From an uncultured Poribacteria bacterium (GTDB taxonomy: Bacteria; Poribacteria; WGA-4E; WGA-3G): a stretch of 64,000 nucleotides of DNA. Where the stretch lies: positions 62,001-126,000 of the forward strand of contig OX638352.1 in NCBI GenBank assembly GCA_951813545.1, written 5' to 3'. The position numbers and the translations under genes were made by a program. Shown in pieces: positions 1-8,409 of this stretch. The notes below the pieces were generated by a model. It was given only the letters and a program-made list of their open reading frames with translations, did no database searches and was not told the origin of the DNA. Numbering within the stretch: the first letter of the stretch is position 1; each line of letters opens with the position of its first letter.

Positions 1-206
1 GCAGCTTCTTGCATAAAATAGGTAGTAATTAAATCTAATGCGAATTCCAAAATCAGATAAACGGCTGCGATTTCTAACAGTAAGCGGCAGTGGTCACGAT
101 AGATAGTAAATATCCCATCCAGAATATCCGTGAAATTCATCGATTGCAGAGGTGCCGTATCGGTTTGACTGTCATTTGTCTGTGCCAATTCGTTGTGTTC
201 TTGCAT
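1..206 (-). CDS. N-terminus of a membrane protein, cut by the window edge
   Basis: The reading frame starts at ATG 206-204, behind a GGAGA ribosome binding site at 211-215, and runs off the left edge. The visible 68 residues begin with a polar stretch (MQEHNELAQTNDSQ), followed by MNFTDILDGIFTIYRDH and a hydrophobic segment rich in Leu, Ile and Ala that looks like a first transmembrane helix. The FTDILDGIFTIYR style resembles multi-pass proteins with a glycerophosphodiesterase-type membrane domain; that comparison is from memory and tentative. No function can be given from this fragment. Confidence 0.6.
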   Translation of the reverse strand, partial: MQEHNELAQTNDSQTDTAPLQSMNFTDILDGIFTIYRDHCRLLLEIAAVYLILEFALDLITTYFMQEA

Positions 207-242
207 GTTTTCTCCAAGGTCTGAGGGTCGTTATTCTATAAA

Positions 243-443
243 ACGTGAGTTTGATAATAAAAATTGAAGGGTCCCGTAGGTTGGGTAGAGCGGCGAAAGA
301 CCAAGAACCCTTCAGTTTACCCAAAAAACGTGCTTTTCAAGGACATATTCATGGAAATAGACACAGCGAAACCCAACAATCCAACGCCGCCGTCTGAGAA
401 TGTAGCGGGTTTCCAACTCACGTTACTTTTTTCAAACTCACGT
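243..443. mobile_element. 201-bp MITE-like element with IS982-type ends
   Basis: Left end ACGTGAGTTTGA (243-254) and right end TCAAACTCACGT (432-443) are inverted copies of each other and match the ends of the transposase-bearing element at 7068-8088. The first ~28 bases inside the left end also resemble that element (TTGATAA followed by TTGAAGG). An extra copy of AACTCACGTTA lies at 416-426. The interior has no transposase; it holds a GGTTGGGTAGAGCG / AGCGAAACCCAAC pair that could fold. Best read as a non-autonomous derivative mobilised by the IS982-type transposase. No clear target duplication. Confidence 0.6.
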
Positions 444-481
444 TAGTTGAGATAGGACTTACGCAATAATGTTTGACATAA

Positions 482-512
482 CCTCGTAGACGGGGTAATA
501 TGCTCTACGAGG
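482..512 (+). promoter_or_regulatory. Hairpin overlapping the transposase ribosome binding site
   Basis: CCTCGTAGA (482-490) and TCTACGAGG (504-512) form a perfect 9-bp stem with a 13-nt loop. The 3' arm runs into the GGAGG that serves the transposase start at 525. RNA reading in from outside would fold and hide the ribosome binding site; RNA starting inside the element after the 5' arm would not. This kind of protection against impinging transcription is known for other IS elements; its operation here is inferred. Confidence 0.6.
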
Positions 513-524
513 AGGCATCTCAAT

Positions 525-1538
525 ATGCTTAGACCAACACGTCTTGACTATTGTCAATATCTACTTAGCACGCCAATCAACTATACGCTGACGCATTTCG
601 CAGAACATTGTGAAAGTTTCAGTCATGATCAGATCAACCGTTATCTCGCAGGGGACCGTCTGACCCCGCGTCTGCTTTGGGAACACGTCAAAAATGACGT
701 GGTGTTGGCTCCCGATGGCTACCTTATCTTTGATGATACCGTCATTGATAAACGCTATGCGAAGAAGATCGCCCTCGCCCGGAGACACTATTCCGGCAAT
801 GCTGGCGGTATCATCAACGGTATTGCTATTGTTACGTGCGTCTATGTGAATCCGAAGTTAGACCGGTATTGGTTGATTGATTACCGTATCTACGATAAAG
901 CAGGCGATGGTAAATCGAAGTTGGATCATGTCCGAGATATGCTTTCGGTCTGTGTATACTCGCGCGACCTCGCTTTTTCAACGGTGCTGATGGATGCTTG
1001 GTATGCGAGTAAATCTCTGCTCCTTTACATTGAAAATCTTGATAAGACGTATTATGTCCCGTTGAAATGTAATCGTCTTGTTGATGATTCTGATGCTAAG
1101 AAACCCTATCAACGCATTGATTCTTTACAGTGGACAGAGGCAGAAGAAAAATCAGGCAAACGCGTAAAACTTCATAGGTTTCCCAGAGATCATAAGGTGA
1201 AAGTTTTCCGGGTGGCGTCTTCTCAACGCACGGATTCTGTCATAACCAATGACTTGAGTCAATCCGATGTGTCCGTCGTGCGACAGGTGTGCGACGTGCG
1301 CTGGAAGATTGAACAACTTCACCGCGAAGCCAAACAGTTGACAGGTTTGGAGAATTGCCAATGTCGTCTGGCGCGTATCGTTCGGAATCACATTGCCGCT
1401 GCTTTTCTGGTTTGGGTTCACCTAATGCGCAACGCTTATCAAACAGGTAAAACACTTTATCAAGTCAAACACGGATGGCTTTCTGAATATCTCTGTCAAC
1501 AACTCAAATCTCCTATGATAAAAATCAATGATGCGTAA
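525..1538 (+). CDS. DDE transposase, IS701-like
   Basis: A 337-residue protein encoded inside perfect terminal repeats. It carries the DDE-type pattern of IS4-superfamily transposases: an early Asp in YLIFDDTVIDK (~residues 67-77), a central Asp in TVLMDAWYASKS (~153-164) and a C-terminal WKIEQLHREAKQLTG block (~260-275) with the catalytic Glu, followed by CQCR and RNHIAAAFLVW. Length and order suit the IS701 family as recalled from cyanobacterial and other elements; the family assignment is less certain than the transposase call. The start at 525 has GAGGAGG 9-15 nt upstream. The stop overlaps the right terminal repeat. Confidence 0.85.
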   Translation: MLRPTRLDYCQYLLSTPINYTLTHFAEHCESFSHDQINRYLAGDRLTPRLLWEHVKNDVVLAPDGYLIFDDTVIDKRYAKKIALARRHYSGNAGGIINGIAIVTCVYVNPKLDRYWLIDYRIYDKAGDGKSKLDHVRDMLSVCVYSRDLAFSTVLMDAWYASKSLLLYIENLDKTYYVPLKCNRLVDDSDAKKPYQRIDSLQWTEAEEKSGKRVKLHRFPRDHKVKVFRVASSQRTDSVITNDLSQSDVSVVRQVCDVRWKIEQLHREAKQLTGLENCQCRLARIVRNHIAAAFLVWVHLMRNAYQTGKTLYQVKHGWLSEYLCQQLKSPMIKINDA

Positions 1539-1673
1539 GTCCTATGAGAGTTTCGTCTGAATAATGATGCGGGAACTCGCAGGAAACTCTCTGAACCACG
1601 ATGGACCGCAATCGCTTGTAAACATAATCTATACAAAGTTAAGCAATAATGGCCTGAATTAGGTCTACCGGAA

Positions 1674-2632
1674 CTATGGATCATAATGCGTCAAAACCCG
1701 TAGGGCACCACGCTTTACAAAGGTAAGCCATCCTAATTGTATATTACCACCTGCTTCAAGTCTGGTTCGTCCAACTAACACAAGTCCTTTACCTTCATCA
1801 GTATGGGCGACCAAGACAGTATGCTCCTCATTTACTGCAAAGGTATCCCGCGGAAATTCGAGACCGACGCGTAGTTTTATCGCACGATTAAATAATTCTT
1901 CGACCAAATCATCGTTACCATTTGCCGAAGCTTCCAACAGATCGCTGAATGCTGGGTCCCTAGGGACCGTATTCCCATGGACTGTAACCTCAAATGTCTC
2001 AGGTGTTGCCTCTGCGTTGTCCTGTCCGCTGTCGTCCGTAGCGGAAACAGTGATTGTTGTCATCCCCTCCGCTATACCTGTGATAGTCAAGGTCCTGTTA
2101 TTCACTTCTACAGTTGCGATAGCCGGGTCATCAGAAGACGCACTGATCGTATGCGTGTCCCCAACATCCGCATCCGTGACCTTGACGACCACCGTCGTCT
2201 CGTCCCCTACATCAAGCGTTTGATCCGGGATCGTTTCAATCACCGGTTGGCTGTTAGCATCCACGGTAACCTTAAAGGCTAAAGGTGTTGCCTCTGCGTT
2301 ATCTTGTCCACTGTCGTCTGCGGCAGAGATTGTAATTGTTGTTACTCCACTCGCTATACCCGTGATGGTAAGGGTGGTATTATTCACGAATACACTCGCG
2401 ATAGCGGTGTCACCAGAAGATGCCCGGATAGTATGCGTATCGTCAACATCGGCATCAATGATATTGATTTCTATCCTTGTCGTGTTTCCCACATCAAGCG
2501 TTTGATCAAGTATCACTCCAATTGCTGGCTGTTATCATCAACCTCACCACAGCCAAGAAAAAAAGACGAAGTAATAAACAGAAGAATTGAAATGCACATA
2601 CGACATTTTCGATTCACAACTAACATTTTCAT
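1674..2632 (-). pseudogene. Secreted lipoprotein with Ig-like repeats, frameshifted
   Basis: A minus-strand frame starts at ATG 2632 behind AGGAG and encodes a lipoprotein signal (MKMLVVNRKCRMCISILLF then SSFFLGC, Cys as lipidation site), then stops at about 2520. In the next frame the protein continues to 1674 with two near-identical ~85-residue repeats (DQTLDVG, DADVGDTHTI, TLTITGIA, TTITVSATDDSGQDNAEATP, FEVTV) of the bacterial Ig-like/cadherin-like type, and a C-terminal region without recognised domain. At the break, NSQ is followed by a 1- or 4-nt deficit relative to the second repeat, which reads NSQPVIETIPDQTLDVG. Either a real inactivating deletion or an assembly error. The GTG-initiated 280-residue frame alone would lack a signal peptide. 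Confidence 0.75.
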
Positions 2633-2887
2633 AACAAACTCCTTTTTTTCGGGCTATCAACGGTAAGAGGTCAGCCGTCAGTAGGGGTTCGGACGATTAA
2701 AATGTTTCATCTACCACACACGCTATTGACGACTGAAAGGGTTGCACAGAAACCCGCTCTGACAACTGACAACTTTTCTGCTATTTATAGTTTGTATCAA
2801 ATGACCCCATGAGTTACACTAATAGTATGAGTTAACTTAACGAGTAGATGTATTTGCATCACCGACACTCATTTCATGGAGGTCAAT

Positions 2888-3687
2888 ATGGACCGTAAGA
2901 AGGATACCGCCTATGGTATCAATCGCCTCGAATCTAAGAATGCCAGAGCGGCTATTATTGAGAAGATTTCAGCAGACTTTAATCTCATGCCTATAGTCGC
3001 TGAAGCCTACTATAAACAGATTTCCACCTACTTTCAACAGCACGCCGATGTGCAACTGACATCAGGACAAATCTGCTACGAGGCAGTCGCTGCTGAGGAA
3101 CCCGCAGTAAACACATCGCTTTAGCGAAAAAAGTCTCCTGTCGGTTGACACTCAATGACATTCAGGAGGATTTTGAAGTCTTAGGCACTTATGGGCTCGC
3201 AGGACTCAGACGACATCGCATCCTCCGATTGACCCAAGAAGCTTATGACCAAGAGGCCTTGTTGAGTCATGAGGATCTGGCGGTGTTATTAACCACCAGT
3301 CCCGCCACGGTGAAACGCGACATCCGAGCGTTAAAGCAGTCCGGCTATTTCGTGATGACGCGCGGGGCAAAACACGACATGGGCCCCGGCACGTCTCATA
3401 AAACCCAGATCTTGGAGTTATATTTCAAGGCGTATACCTTCACCGAGATTGAGAAAAAGACGAACCATTCTGAACGCGCTGTCTATCGGTACTTGAAAGA
3501 CTTCACACAAGTCGCAACACTGCATCATCAAGGCTTTCCTGACGCACAGATACGGCTCATCACTCACTTCTCCGACCGACTCATACGCGAGTATCTCGCG
3601 CTGTATAAGGAATACCAGCACACGGACCGAATGACCCAGCTCCTTCACCCAGAGCCAGCGGATCGAAAAAAGGGAGAACTCTCATGA
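2888..3687 (+). pseudogene. DUF1670-like HTH protein, frameshifted into two ORFs
   Basis: ATG 2888 follows GGAGG (2878-2882). The first frame gives ~78 residues ending in YEAVAAEEPAVNTSL at 3124; the second frame, which runs in from upstream (ALAKKVSCRLTLNDIQEDFEVLG) and ends at 3687, carries the rest. Together they align along their length with the intact neighbour at 3684-4556: NARAAIIEKISADF matches its N-terminal helix, and AYDQEALLSHEDLAVLL, HKTQILELYFKAYTFTEIEKKTNHSERAVYRYLKDF match its HTH region. The shift lies between ~3095 and 3124. A free-standing second protein would have to start at TTG 3145 with no convincing ribosome binding site, so decay, sequence error or programmed shifting are the options. 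Function of the family unknown. Confidence 0.6.
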
Positions 3688-4556
3688 GCAAATCTTTGAC
3701 GCGCACGCAGATCAACGAGAAGAAGTTCAGACGCATCAACGATAAATCGCTACGACAGCTGCTTATCCATCGCTTTCTCAATGACTATGGGTATGACAAA
3801 GGCGAAGTCACGGCGACCGCTATTGTTGATGATATTCTTACGACCGTTGAAGACTATTTCGTCATTACCCTCCCTTTGGAGAAACTCGCCACGGGTGATC
3901 AACTCCCTGATGAACGGTTGCTGAGTTATGGACACCTCGTTTGGATGGCTGTGCCTATTGAGGAACACCCTGAAAGAGGAAAATCCATCATCAAAACGCG
4001 TATGAAACCTATCATCCTGACATACCTCGCCACAGAGGATATTGAATCCTTTCGCAACGGATTTACTTCCCGGCAACTCAGGATCAATCGCTTGCTCCGC
4101 TGGTGTCATCAAGCTTATGACCAAGGCGCATTATTGACACAACTCGACTTGGCAGTCTTGCTCAACGTCTGTGATAAGGTCGTCTGCGACTCTGTCAATG
4201 AATGGCAGAAAACCACTGGCGAAATCTTACCCACGCGGGGCAACATCCATGATTTATCGGGGGCTATTACCCACAAGAAAGAGATCATAACCCTCTATCT
4301 TCAAGGACATCTCACCCCCAGGATTGCCGCGAAAACTAAGCACTCTAAGGAGGCTGTTGATAGATACATTCGAGATTATGAGTCCGTCAAAGTCGTTCGC
4401 AACGTAACCCCTGATATTGACAACATCTCACAGATTACACGACTTTCTAAACGCGTCATCTCTCAATATCTCAACCTGATCCCGAAGCACCAACTTCAAA
4501 CTATGGATGCAAACCTTGCCAATTCAGCTGCAAATCAGCAAGGAGAACCCCAATGA
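3684..4556 (+). CDS. DUF1670-like protein with helix-turn-helix segments
   Basis: 290 residues, starting with ATG that overlaps the previous stop by 4 nt (ATGA), so translation is probably coupled. N-terminal ~130 residues are helical without a recognised fold; residues ~140-175 (AYDQGALLTQLDLAVLLNVCDKVVCDSV) and ~195-235 (HKKEIITLYLQGHLTPRIAAKTKHSKEAVDRYIRDYE) look like two DNA-binding helical units, the second with a typical rule that a repeat-like HTH pairs scanning with recognition helix. I match this from memory to DUF1670, a family of unknown function. The gene is a paralogue of the broken one before it and lies between inverted repeats, suggesting a regulator or recombination-associated factor of a mobile cassette; that is inference. 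Confidence 0.6.
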   Translation: MSKSLTRTQINEKKFRRINDKSLRQLLIHRFLNDYGYDKGEVTATAIVDDILTTVEDYFVITLPLEKLATGDQLPDERLLSYGHLVWMAVPIEEHPERGKSIIKTRMKPIILTYLATEDIESFRNGFTSRQLRINRLLRWCHQAYDQGALLTQLDLAVLLNVCDKVVCDSVNEWQKTTGEILPTRGNIHDLSGAITHKKEIITLYLQGHLTPRIAAKTKHSKEAVDRYIRDYESVKVVRNVTPDIDNISQITRLSKRVISQYLNLIPKHQLQTMDANLANSAANQQGEPQ

Positions 4557-4768
4557 TCCTCTAATCCGTTGTTCCCGACACACTTGACTTGGCAAACCGG
4601 GCAGTCGCCTTGAAAATAGGCTTGACACGCCGCTAACGGTTTTGCTATACTTGAGACATGTTGATCGATCAGCACATCATTTTTCAAGGAAGATGCCAGC
4701 GAAACCAACGCAACCCACTGAGAAACGATCGCTGGGAAGTCAATAAACATCAGCACTCCAGCTATCAT
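4535..4768 (-). CDS. Small ORF at the edge of the DUF1670 cassette, uncertain
   Basis: 77 codons beginning MIAGVLMFIDF inside the right repeat and ending 22 nt inside the DUF1670 gene on the other strand. It contains DCPVCQVKCVGNN, a possible small metal-binding motif. The first ten codons (MIAGVLMFI) are also encoded by the repeat copy near 30440-30470, where the frame closes soon after. No ribosome binding site is apparent. It may be the remnant of a gene that belonged to the repeat, or non-coding; I do not recognise it. Confidence 0.2.
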   Translation of the reverse strand: MIAGVLMFIDFPAIVSQWVALVSLASSLKNDVLIDQHVSSIAKPLAACQAYFQGDCPVCQVKCVGNNGLEDHWGSPC

Positions 4769-4782
4769 AAGGTCATTTGATA

Positions 4783-6942
4783 CTATTTCCGTATCAACAT
4801 TTTCCGGGTTGCGGTGAAATCGCCTGCCATGAGGGTGTAGAAATACACACCACTCGCCACAGGTTCACCGAACGCGTTTCTGCCATCCCAATACACCGCA
4901 CGGCTTCGATTCTGATAGATACCCGCAGGTTGATGTCCAAGTGACAACTGCCGAACCATTTGACCGTCTATGGCATAGATAGTCAGCTTGACATTTGCGG
5001 GTTTGGACAACTGATACGGTATCCACGTCTCTGGATTAAACGGGTTCGGATAGTTTGCCAAGAGAGCGGTCTCTTTCGGGATTAATGCCATGAGGAGTTG
5101 ATCTAAGAAGAGAACACCTCTTTGCGCCGTTGGGTCTGTGAGGTTTAAGTGCTGCGCTTGGGAAAGCCACTGACGCACATCTGACGAAGTGAACATCTCT
5201 AAGGAATGAAGATGTAGAGAAGGTGCAGCGGCAGCGTTACCGAGTGCCCCCGCAACGAGGATAAGATCCGCGATATTAATGACACCATCACCATTGACAT
5301 CGGCAGCATTCTCTCCCGTCTTTCCAAGACTTGAGCCAACCAACACCAAGTCCTGAATGTTCACGGTACCATCCGCGTTCACATCGCCGCGAAGTTGGGG
5401 AGATTCAGTTATCTGCGCGCCTTCAATTTGTGGACGAGAACTCACTCCTCTGCTGTCGGAGAGGAGTGTGTCAGATAGCGTCAAAGTAGATACCTTTACA
5501 GCGATAACCTCAAACGTAAGTGTCGCGAGGGTCCCCTCTCCACTGCTTTCTCCAGCAAGCGAAGTCGCAGCAAGCTTCACGCGATTTCCGTCTAGGACGG
5601 GTGGGACAAAAAATGCACCAGCAGGTAGATAGTCACCATTGGCACTTGAAACATAACGGAGGGCAGTTGTATCAAACTGCACGGTTGCCTCATAGCCTGC
5701 CACATTTTCTCCCCTCGCAACGTTCAGAGAGAGTGTTAATCGTTCTCCGATAGCAGGGGATCGCACTGAAGTGGGTAAAATACTGACTGTAGTAGTGGTG
5801 ACGGGTATCTCTTGTGTCCTCGTAGGTGGCAAATTCGTAGTCGTTTTCGCTTTAGGGATCGCCGTAGTAAAATCTGCATTGAGTCTAACCGGCCCCATAC
5901 TCCAATATTGACCATGCTGGCTGACCTTAACCAAGAGAAGGTTGTTACCGGCTTTAAGCGTTGCAGGAATCAAATTCAGTTTAGGAGAAATGGGATCTGG
6001 CGTACAAACTGTGGGATCAAATGCCAGAGGTACAGGAACCGTCCGGCAACCAAGTGCAGTCGCAGCTTCCATGTGAACGACCTCGCCATTGAGCCAAACT
6101 TTAACAGCGTCACTGCTTGGAACAGACAGTGTAACATCTTCTTGGTCCCGGGGGGAAATCAGCGTAATTAAAGCGTACGCGGTACGTCCTGTCATATTAC
6201 CACCTGTGCCGAGTCCGAGAAGATTGAGAGTGTTATTGATATTATTCGACCAGCATAGGGTTTTACAACCCCCAAAGAGGCCACCCTCACAAAATCTCTC
6301 GCATGCAGTCGGATTGTTCACAATATCACCACTCGTCCATTGAAACCGATCAATAGTATCTCCTTCACTGACACCATTTTGGGCAACCTGAGCTTCGGTC
6401 ATTGCCCCTCCAGTTTCTCGGGTAAGATAATCTCTATTTATGGCTGAACCGTCAGTTATCATCCATAGATAGGGACCTTGTATATGGAACGGATCACCTT
6501 CACGAACTAGGATCTCTGCTGTGAGTGCTGGCCCATTGTAGTTCGCTATTGCATCTGCCCCCACGGTAAAAGTGAGGGTGGCATCAGTGTCCATATTGCC
6601 TGAGAAGTCAAGTTTAACCCTTACCACTATGTTGTTTACGCGTGTTACATCGAAAAACGGGTTAAAACTATCAAAGACTGATTTAAGAGTTACACCTGCA
6701 ATACCGGATACCTTGAAGGCATTAGCGTGCTCTTTACGTAACCACCGTTCGTAAGTACTACCACTAAGGGTGAGTGTGACGACGCTTTCATTCAGTGTCG
6801 TCTCCGTTAAAGGTTGCCGGGTTGAGGCAGTTATTGTTGGGTTTCCTACCTGCGCATAATTGGCACCTTGTATACCAAAGGTTATCAAGAGAATAACCAA
6901 AATAAACACGCCCATTTTCGATTTGCATAACATTTTCATCAT
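4783..6942 (-). CDS. Secreted cohesin-dockerin protein with C-terminal sorting tail
   Basis: 719 residues. Order: signal peptide (~1-30, VFILVILLITFG); a beta-rich N-terminal region (~35-145); a carbohydrate-binding-like region with SSDAVKVWLNGEVVH (~275-290); a cohesin-type domain (~395-500; GERLTLSLNVARGENVAGYEATVQFDTTAL); a dockerin with two EF-like calcium loops (DVNADGTVNIQDLV and DVNGDGVINIADLI, ~508-560); and a ~90-residue tail ANYPNPFNPETWIPYQL ... SGVYFYTLMAG ... RKMLIRK resembling type IX secretion sorting domains. Cohesin and dockerin on one chain imply self-association or bridging of dockerin-bearing proteins at the cell surface. ATG 6942 follows AAGGAG. The stop abuts the 19-bp repeat at 4765-4783. 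Confidence 0.85.
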   Translation of the reverse strand: MMKMLCKSKMGVFILVILLITFGIQGANYAQVGNPTITASTRQPLTETTLNESVVTLTLSGSTYERWLRKEHANAFKVSGIAGVTLKSVFDSFNPFFDVTRVNNIVVRVKLDFSGNMDTDATLTFTVGADAIANYNGPALTAEILVREGDPFHIQGPYLWMITDGSAINRDYLTRETGGAMTEAQVAQNGVSEGDTIDRFQWTSGDIVNNPTACERFCEGGLFGGCKTLCWSNNINNTLNLLGLGTGGNMTGRTAYALITLISPRDQEDVTLSVPSSDAVKVWLNGEVVHMEAATALGCRTVPVPLAFDPTVCTPDPISPKLNLIPATLKAGNNLLLVKVSQHGQYWSMGPVRLNADFTTAIPKAKTTTNLPPTRTQEIPVTTTTVSILPTSVRSPAIGERLTLSLNVARGENVAGYEATVQFDTTALRYVSSANGDYLPAGAFFVPPVLDGNRVKLAATSLAGESSGEGTLATLTFEVIAVKVSTLTLSDTLLSDSRGVSSRPQIEGAQITESPQLRGDVNADGTVNIQDLVLVGSSLGKTGENAADVNGDGVINIADLILVAGALGNAAAAPSLHLHSLEMFTSSDVRQWLSQAQHLNLTDPTAQRGVLFLDQLLMALIPKETALLANYPNPFNPETWIPYQLSKPANVKLTIYAIDGQMVRQLSLGHQPAGIYQNRSRAVYWDGRNAFGEPVASGVYFYTLMAGDFTATRKMLIRK

Positions 6943-7067
6943 AAACTCCTTTGAGTAATTTTCCGATTACAAGGCAATCAGGTTGTTGAATGGAAGGGGA
7001 GAAGCATCGAAACATTTTATCTTCCATTTTTCCAACCCTCCATGCTTCTCAGATCCGTATTAGTATA

Positions 7068-8088
7068 ACGTGAGTTTGATAAATACTTGAAGGTTTTGTA
7101 TAAAGAGAACGCCTTTGGTATAATGAGGTTATCACATCTCTATAACCCAAAGGAGTTCTCTGATGACTATCCTAACACTTTTCTGTAAAATAGACGACTT
7201 TTTTCTTGCGTATGAGAAATGTCAAGCGACGCATTGTCTGTCAGAGACGACACCCCCGGAAACACGCGGACGTCCTCGGCATCAGCATCCGAGCGAAGTG
7301 ATGACGCTCCTTGTTGCGTTCCATCAAAGTGGGTATCAGGTGTTCAAACACTTTTACGAAAGACACGTCTGTGTCTATTGGGTCAACGAGTTTCCACATC
7401 TGCTGAGTTATTCTCGGTTCGTCGAACTTAAGAAAGAGGTGTTGACACTTTTGACGCTTTATCTTTATGCCCACTTCGGTGAATGTAGCGGTATCTCCTT
7501 CGTGGATTCCACACGTTTGCGGGTTTGCGACAATCAGCGAATTTCAGCGCATCGCGTTTTCGCAGAACAAGCCGGACGCTCAAACACCTCAATGGGGTGG
7601 TTCTATGGTTTTAAACTCCACCTACTTATCAACGAGAAAAGGGATCTCTTAGGCTTTGAGGGGACCCCGGGGAATACCGATGATCGTCGGCTTCCCTTAT
7701 GGGAGTTGTCCACCGAGCGTCTGTTCGGAAATCTTTATGGCGATAAGGGATATATCTCCAAAGACCTCCGGGAACTGCTCAAGGCGCAAGGTATTCACTT
7801 GTTCTATAAAGTCCGTAAAAACATGAAACCATTGCCGTTGTCCATTTCTGATGAGGTGCTGCTGAAAAAGCGTGTGATTATTGAATCGGTGATCAAGGAA
7901 CTCAAAACGCAGACGCAAGTCGAACACTCTCGCCATAGAAGTTTCGCAAACTTCCAAGTCAATGTTATTTCCGCATTGATTGCGTATCAACTTTTGGAGA
8001 ACAAACCCTCGGTGAATCTCTCCGAACTTCAAGAAATCAACGATTCACCCGTGCTTTGCTAACTTATAAACTTTTTTCAAACTCACGT
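7068..8088 (+). mobile_element. IS982-family insertion sequence
   Basis: ACGTGAGTTTGA at 7068-7079 and TCAAACTCACGT at 8077-8088 are terminal inverted repeats starting with AC, as expected for IS982 elements, and enclose one full-length transposase. TTAG precedes the left end and follows within the right end, but no clean target duplication can be read. This is the likely autonomous partner of the 201-bp MITE at 243-443. Confidence 0.8.
7163..8062 (+). CDS. IS982-family transposase
   Basis: 299 residues, a normal length for this family. Recognisable blocks: VNEFPHLLSYSRFVEL (~76-91), the first catalytic Asp in ISFVDSTRLRVCDN (~111-124), SMGWFYGFKLHLLIN (~143-157), TPGNTDDRRLP (~167-177) and GDKGYISKDL (~191-200) with the second Asp, and the C-terminal RVIIESVIKELK ... 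HSRHRSFANF (~238-262) with the catalytic Glu. ATG 7163 follows AAAGGAG. No disruption is visible, so the enzyme may be active and could act in trans on the related MITE. Confidence 0.92.
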   Translation: MTILTLFCKIDDFFLAYEKCQATHCLSETTPPETRGRPRHQHPSEVMTLLVAFHQSGYQVFKHFYERHVCVYWVNEFPHLLSYSRFVELKKEVLTLLTLYLYAHFGECSGISFVDSTRLRVCDNQRISAHRVFAEQAGRSNTSMGWFYGFKLHLLINEKRDLLGFEGTPGNTDDRRLPLWELSTERLFGNLYGDKGYISKDLRELLKAQGIHLFYKVRKNMKPLPLSISDEVLLKKRVIIESVIKELKTQTQVEHSRHRSFANFQVNVISALIAYQLLENKPSVNLSELQEINDSPVLC

Positions 8089-8409
8089 TAGCTAAGTTTA
8101 TGAAAATAATCAGAAATGTCCGCGTGTTCCTAAAAAATGTTACGCCACTGGCAAAAATGACATCCGTATGCAATCCGTCTTTTACGCCCAATACACAATA
8201 ATTGTATATGAAACGCAAAAATTGTATAGTCTCTTGCATAAAATGTTTAAAGTGAATTCTGAAAAGAGGAAGATACTTTCTTGTCCACACGGAAATTAGG
8301 ACGTACGGGAGAGGCTGTGACGATGCTGGATGGACAGCACATCGGAGAGATGAAAGAAAAGAAAAAAGGCAAGAACAATATGCTCTTGCCTTTATGTGTA
8401 GTAGATCTG
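8089..8409. other. Intergenic stretch without a supported gene
   Basis: Between the IS982 element and the LamG gene there is no ORF with ribosome binding site or familiar product. The only structured part is the terminator at 8355-8393, which serves the minus-strand gene on the right. Confidence 0.5.
8355..8393 (-). terminator. Rho-independent terminator of the LamG gene
   Basis: On the minus strand AAAGGCAAGA (8393-8384) pairs with TCTTGCCTTT (8374-8365) in a perfect 10-bp stem with a 9-nt loop, followed by TTTTTTCTTTTC. It lies 17-55 nt beyond the stop at 8410. Confidence 0.85.

Larger units (their letters stand above)
453..1544 (+). mobile_element. Complete IS701-like insertion sequence
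   Basis: Terminal inverted repeats TAGGACTTACGCA (453-465) and TGCGTAAGTCCTA (1532-1544) match perfectly and enclose one transposase gene. The 5 bp TGAGA flanks both ends (448-452 and 1545-1549), giving a target-site duplication, so the element appears intact and moved in as a unit. Its left end lies only 9 bp from the right end of the MITE at 243-443. A 69-bp derivative with the same ends lies at 45289-45357. Confidence 0.85.
2794..4783. mobile_element. Possible DUF1670 cassette bounded by 19-bp inverted repeats
   Basis: GTATCAAATGACCCCATGA at 2794-2812 is matched, inverted, by TCATAAGGTCATTTGATAC at 4765-4783 (17 of 19 identical). The interval contains only the two DUF1670-like genes and a small opposite-strand ORF. 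A further copy of the right end with about 25 more bases lies at 30442-30479, just after the stop of another gene. No target duplication is evident and no known transposase is inside, so a mobile cassette is only one reading; a repeat that happens to flank the genes is the alternative. Confidence 0.35.

Noticed and set aside
264..446. 60-codon ORF
   Set aside because: It lies wholly within the MITE and has no ribosome binding site; non-coding is more likely.
7060..8096. TTAG target duplication of the IS982 element
   Set aside because: TTAG on the right overlaps the terminal repeat and the following bases differ, so a duplication cannot be claimed.
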